The notes under the pieces: model-generated | What the model saw: only the letters and a program-made list of their open reading frames with translations | Database searches by the model: none | Told to the model about the DNA's origin: nothing | Translations under genes and position numbers: made by a program | In this document: positions 60,301-64,000 of the stretch, piece after piece | Layout: every line of letters starts with the position of its first letter | How positions within the stretch are numbered: the first letter of the stretch is position 1 | Assembly (NCBI RefSeq): GCF_001638985.1 | Contig: NW_017265141.1 | Location: 1,726,684-1,790,683, forward strand | DNA length: 64,000 nucleotides | Direction of reading: 5' to 3' | From: Phycomyces blakesleeanus NRRL 1555(-) | Lineage: Eukaryota; Mucoromycota; Mucoromycetes; Mucorales; Phycomycetaceae

Positions 60301-63300
60301 ATCTCCCGTCCATAGTTATAGGTATAAAAAAACGTTATGGGAATATACTCACTAGTTTTAATATATTTCTAGTGTTTAGCTATCCATGTCAAGCGTCCAG
60401 GTTCCGATCTCCCAACCATGTTTACAGGTATAACAAAACGTTATGCGCATTTACTCGCATGCTTTTATCTATTACTAGTGTTCAGCCATCTAGGTCAAGT
60501 GTCAAGGTTCCGATTGCCCGCCCATGGTTATAGGTATAAAAAACATTATAGGCATATATTGACTAGTTTTTATATTTATTTGTGAACTCCAGCCATCCGT
60601 GTCAAGCGTCAAGGACCCGATCGCCCGTCCATGGTTATAGGTATAAAAACATTATGAGCGTACACTCATTAGTTTTTATATTTATTTAAGTCTCCAGCCA
60701 TCCGTGTCAAGCATCAAGAACCCGATCCCCCGTCCATGGTTATAGGTATAAAAACATTATGGGTAAATACTTACTAGCTTTTATCTATTTCTAGTCTCCA
60801 GTCATCAATGTGAAGCGGCAAGGACCCGATCGACCGTCAATGGTTATAGGTAAAAAAAAACCATTAGGGACATATACACACTAGCTTTTATCTATCTCTA
60901 GTCTCCAGTTATCCAGGACAAGCATCACGGTTTCGATCTCCCAGCTATGGTTATAGGTATAACAATACATTATGCGCATTTACTCACTAGCTTTATTATA
61001 GTTCAAGTCTCCAGCCATCCAGGACAAGCATCAAGGTTCCGATCTACCAGCTATGGTTATAGGTATAACAGAACGTTATGCGCATTTACTCACTAGCTTT
61101 TATCTATTACTAGTGTTCAGCCATCCAGGTCAAGTGTCAAGGACCCGATCGCCCGGCCATGGGTATAGGTATAACAAAACGTTGTGGGAATATACTCACT
61201 AGTTATAATATATTTATAGTGTTCAGCCATCGATATCAGGCGTCAAGGTTGCGATCTTCCAGCCAAGGTTATAGGTATAACAAAACATTATGGAAATATA
61301 CTCACTGGTCTTAATATGTTTTTAGTGTTCAGTCATCCAGGTCAATCAACAGGATTCTGATCTCCCGTCCATGGTTATAGGTATAACAAAACGTTATGGC
61401 AATATACTCATTATTTTAAATATATTTCTAGTGTTCCGCCAATCATGTCAAGCGTCCAGGTTCCCATCTCCCTGCCATGGTTATAGATGTAAAAAACATT
61501 AGGGACATATACTCACTATCGTTAATATATGTCTAGTGTTCAGTCATCCAGGTCAAGCATCTAGGTTCTGATCGCCAATCCATGGTTAAAGGTATAAAAC
61601 AACATTATGGGCGTATACTCACTAGTTTTAATCTAGTTCTAGTCTCCAGCCATCCAGGTCAAGCATCAAGGTTCTACTCGCCCGTCAATGGTGACAGGTA
61701 TAACAAAATGTTATGGGCATATATTCACTAGTTTTAATATATCTCTAGTGTTGGGCCATCCAGGTCGAGCATCAAGGTTCCGATCGCCCGTCCATGGTTA
61801 TAGGTATAAAAAGCATTATCGGCCTATACTCACTAGCTTTAATATTTTTCTAGTGTTCAGTTATCCAGGTCAAGCATCAAGGACCCTATCGCCCGCCCAT
61901 GGTTATAAGTACAAAAAGCATTATGTGCATATACTCATTTTTTTAATCTAGTTCTAGTCTCCAGCCATCCAGGTCAAGCATCAAGATTCTGATCGCCCGT
62001 GCATGGTGATAGGTATAACAAAATGGTATGGGCATATATTCACTAGATTTAATATATTTCTAGTTTTCAGCTATCCAGGTCAAGCATCATGGTTCCGATC
62101 GCCCGTCAATGGTTATAGGTATAAAAAAACATTATGGGCCTATACTCACTAGTTTTTATATTTATTTCTGGTCTTCAGCCATCCGTGGCAAGCATCAAGG
62201 ACCCGATCACCCGTCCATGGTTATAGGTATAACAAATCGTTATTGTCATTTACTCACTAGTTTTGATATTTATTTCTAGCCTCCAGCCATTCAGATCAAG
62301 CGTCAAGGACCTGATCACCCCTCTATGTTTATCGGTATAAAACAACATTATGGGCATATACTCACTAGCTTTAATATATTTCTAGTATGCAGTCATCCAG
62401 GTCAAGCATCAAGGCTTCGATCGCCAGCCGATGGTTATAAGTGTAAAAAAAACGTTATTCCCATATACTCACCAGATTTAATATATTTCTAGTATTCAGC
62501 CATCCATGTCAAGCCTCAAGGTTCAGATCGCCCGTCCATGGTCATAAGTATAAAACAACATTATGGGCATATACTCACTAGCTGTAATATACTTCTTGTG
62601 TTCAGTCTTCCAGATCAAGCATCAAGGTTCTGATCTCCCCGCCATAGTTATAGGTATAAAAAAACATTATGGGCATATACTCACTAGATTTAATATATCT
62701 CCAGTCTCCAGCTATCCAAATCAAGCATCAAGATTCCGATCTCCCCGCCATGGTTATAGGTATAAAAAAACATTATGGGCATATACTCACTAGATTTAAT
62801 ATATCTCCAGTCTCCAGCTATCCAGGTCAAGCATCAAGATTCCGATCTCCCCGCCATGGGTATAGGTATAAAAAGCATTATGGGCATATACTCATTATTT
62901 TAATCTAGTTCTAGTCTCCGGCCATCCAGGTCGAGCTTCAAGGTGCTGATCTCCCGTTATATGGTTATAGATATAACAAAAATCGATGAGCAATCACACT
63001 CGGCTTTATTTATTTCTAGTGTTGAATCCACCAAGATCATGCTTCACGGATCCGGATTCAGTCCGTGGCTATAGGTATACAAAAACTCGATGAGCAATTA
63101 CTCATTGGATTTTATATATTTCTAGTGTCTACTCATCCACGGCAATTATCGGGATCCGATTTTCATGAATTGTTATAGCTAACCAAGTTTCCTTTAAACC
63201 TTTACTTAAAACAAACTGTACTCTTTATTTATACTTTCTTTTGATGGCAAAGAACGATGATCAAATATACATCCATTATGGAGGGTATACAAGTCGTTCT

Positions 63301-64000
63301 TGGCCATTACTAGCCTAGAAGTATATATGACTATTGTTTTTACTCTCCAGGCCAAACAGCAAGGATCAAAACTCAAATTTGGGCTACAGGTAAACAAGGC
63401 TTCTTGAGCTTTTACTTACTGTCATTTATATATTTCTAGTGTTTTTTTTTTCCTTAAAGTTCAAATATCAAAGATCTGATTTCAAATCAAGGTTACGGGT
63501 ACACACTTTTCTCTCTGTCTTTACATGCTTTCTTTCGTATTGGCCTAGTGTGTTTACGATCCGGCTACACAATGAAAAATTTGTTTTCCTTCCAGTGCGA
63601 CAGGTATATACATCTAGTTCGGCCTTTAGTTACTGTTGGCTTTATTTCTATACTGGCTTCACAGTCCAAGCCAGCCATCATGGATCCTATATCCGTCCAG
63701 CGTTACAGGTATACACTTCTCTTTGGGATTTTACTTACTGTCGGTTTTAATTTTCTACTGCCCTTAAAGTCAAGGCCAACGACCAATCATCTGGTATCCG
63801 CCGAGAATTCCAGATATAAAAATGTTATTGGGCCGTTACTTATAATTGTTTTTGTTTCTCTAGTGTCCTTGCAGTCAAGGGTAACGAGCAAGAACCCGGT
63901 CTCCATATTGGGATATAGTGTTACACATATCTTTGATTTTTGACTTGCTGCAAACTGTATTTTTTCTCGTGACTTTACAGTCAAATTCAACACTCAAGGA
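57340..64000 (+). repeat. Tandem array of exon-intron-like modules
   Basis: More than 50 head-to-tail units of about 106-107 bp; a minority are ~127 bp because 20-21 bases are duplicated inside. Each unit splits into an exon-like block (54-56 or 76 nt; core CATCCAGGTCAAGCATCAAG, ending CAG or TATAG) and a 51-nt block beginning GTATAT, GTATAA or GTATAC, with TTACTCACT 20-25 bases before a final TAG. Examples of the 51-nt blocks: 57478-57528, 57584-57634, 57689-57739, 57816-57866, 57923-57973 and 58030-58080. Units up to ~59.7 kb form one subfamily (exon start TATCCATTCC); those from 59.7 to 63.0 kb another (TGTTCAGCCATCC). Edge units (57.3-57.6 and 63.0-64.0 kb) are diverged. In the left subfamily the sampled exon-like blocks are stop-free in all three frames; in the right one TTATAG makes a stop in one frame. 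Whether it is a transcribed, spliced gene or a satellite cannot be decided here. Confidence 0.85.

Noticed and set aside
57478..64000. CRISPR-like array (regular 51-nt repeats with ~55-nt spacers)
   Set aside because: The ~55-nt blocks are themselves repeats of one another, there are no cas genes, and the window is clearly eukaryotic.
1..64000. tRNA, rRNA or snRNA genes
   Set aside because: I looked for T-arm-like motifs and conserved boxes and found none convincing; a covariance-model search would be needed to exclude them.

Overview
The window looks like nuclear DNA of an early-diverging filamentous fungus. Mucoromycota, probably Mucorales, is my best guess, but it rests on gene style and not on any search. 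The DNA is AT-rich and full of microsatellites. Genes are cut by many short GT-AG introns (about 45-160 nt), and the proteins are fungal or eukaryotic housekeeping types.

Housekeeping part (1-43.5 kb, both strands): an unrecognised Ser/Pro/Thr-rich protein running off the left edge (minus); the retromer subunit VPS29 (plus, five exons); a SNF1/AMPK-like Ser/Thr kinase (minus); a two-helix membrane protein (plus); a possible 66-aa Cys-containing protein (plus); a gene-poor stretch at 13.4-18.6 kb; a secreted acid phosphatase (minus); the nuclear cap-binding protein NCBP1/CBP80 (minus, 18 exons), divergent from an RTC4-like gene (plus); ATP synthase subunit f (ATP17, minus); proteasome lid subunit RPN5 (minus, 11 exons); the intronless spliceosomal helicase BRR2 (plus); and an amino-acid permease (plus, 15 exons, two of them microexons of 7 and 3 nt). 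I rebuilt the exon structures by hand. In each complete model the exon lengths sum to a whole number of codons, and the recognised products follow the expected family sequence across the junctions. NCBP1 and BRR2 both act in pre-mRNA processing, but nothing suggests the genes are linked functionally by position.

Mobile island (45.1-54.8 kb): two inverted copies of a ~0.6-kb sequence flank three elements that abut with no spacer. These are an intact MULE (45860-48375, 36-bp terminal inverted repeats, 701-aa transposase); a 2.3-kb element bounded by inverted arrays of GGCTATCC and carrying an intact six-exon gene for a 486-aa protein with two C2H2 fingers and a PD-(D/E)XK-like core; and a DD34E Tc1/mariner-type element with one in-frame stop and a truncated left end. 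A much older Tc1-type relic lies just upstream of VPS29.

Modular array (57.3-64.0 kb, running off the right edge): more than 50 tandem units of about 106-107 bp. Each unit reads as a 54-56-nt exon-like block (sometimes 76 nt) followed by a 51-nt intron-like block starting GTATA and ending TAG, with TTACTCACT inside. It has two subfamilies, higher-order duplications of 12-13 units, and diverged edge units that mainly keep the splice-like signals. A ~160-bp piece of the array's far end also sits beside the MULE. This array, the GGCTATCC element and the permease microexons are the most interesting things in the window.
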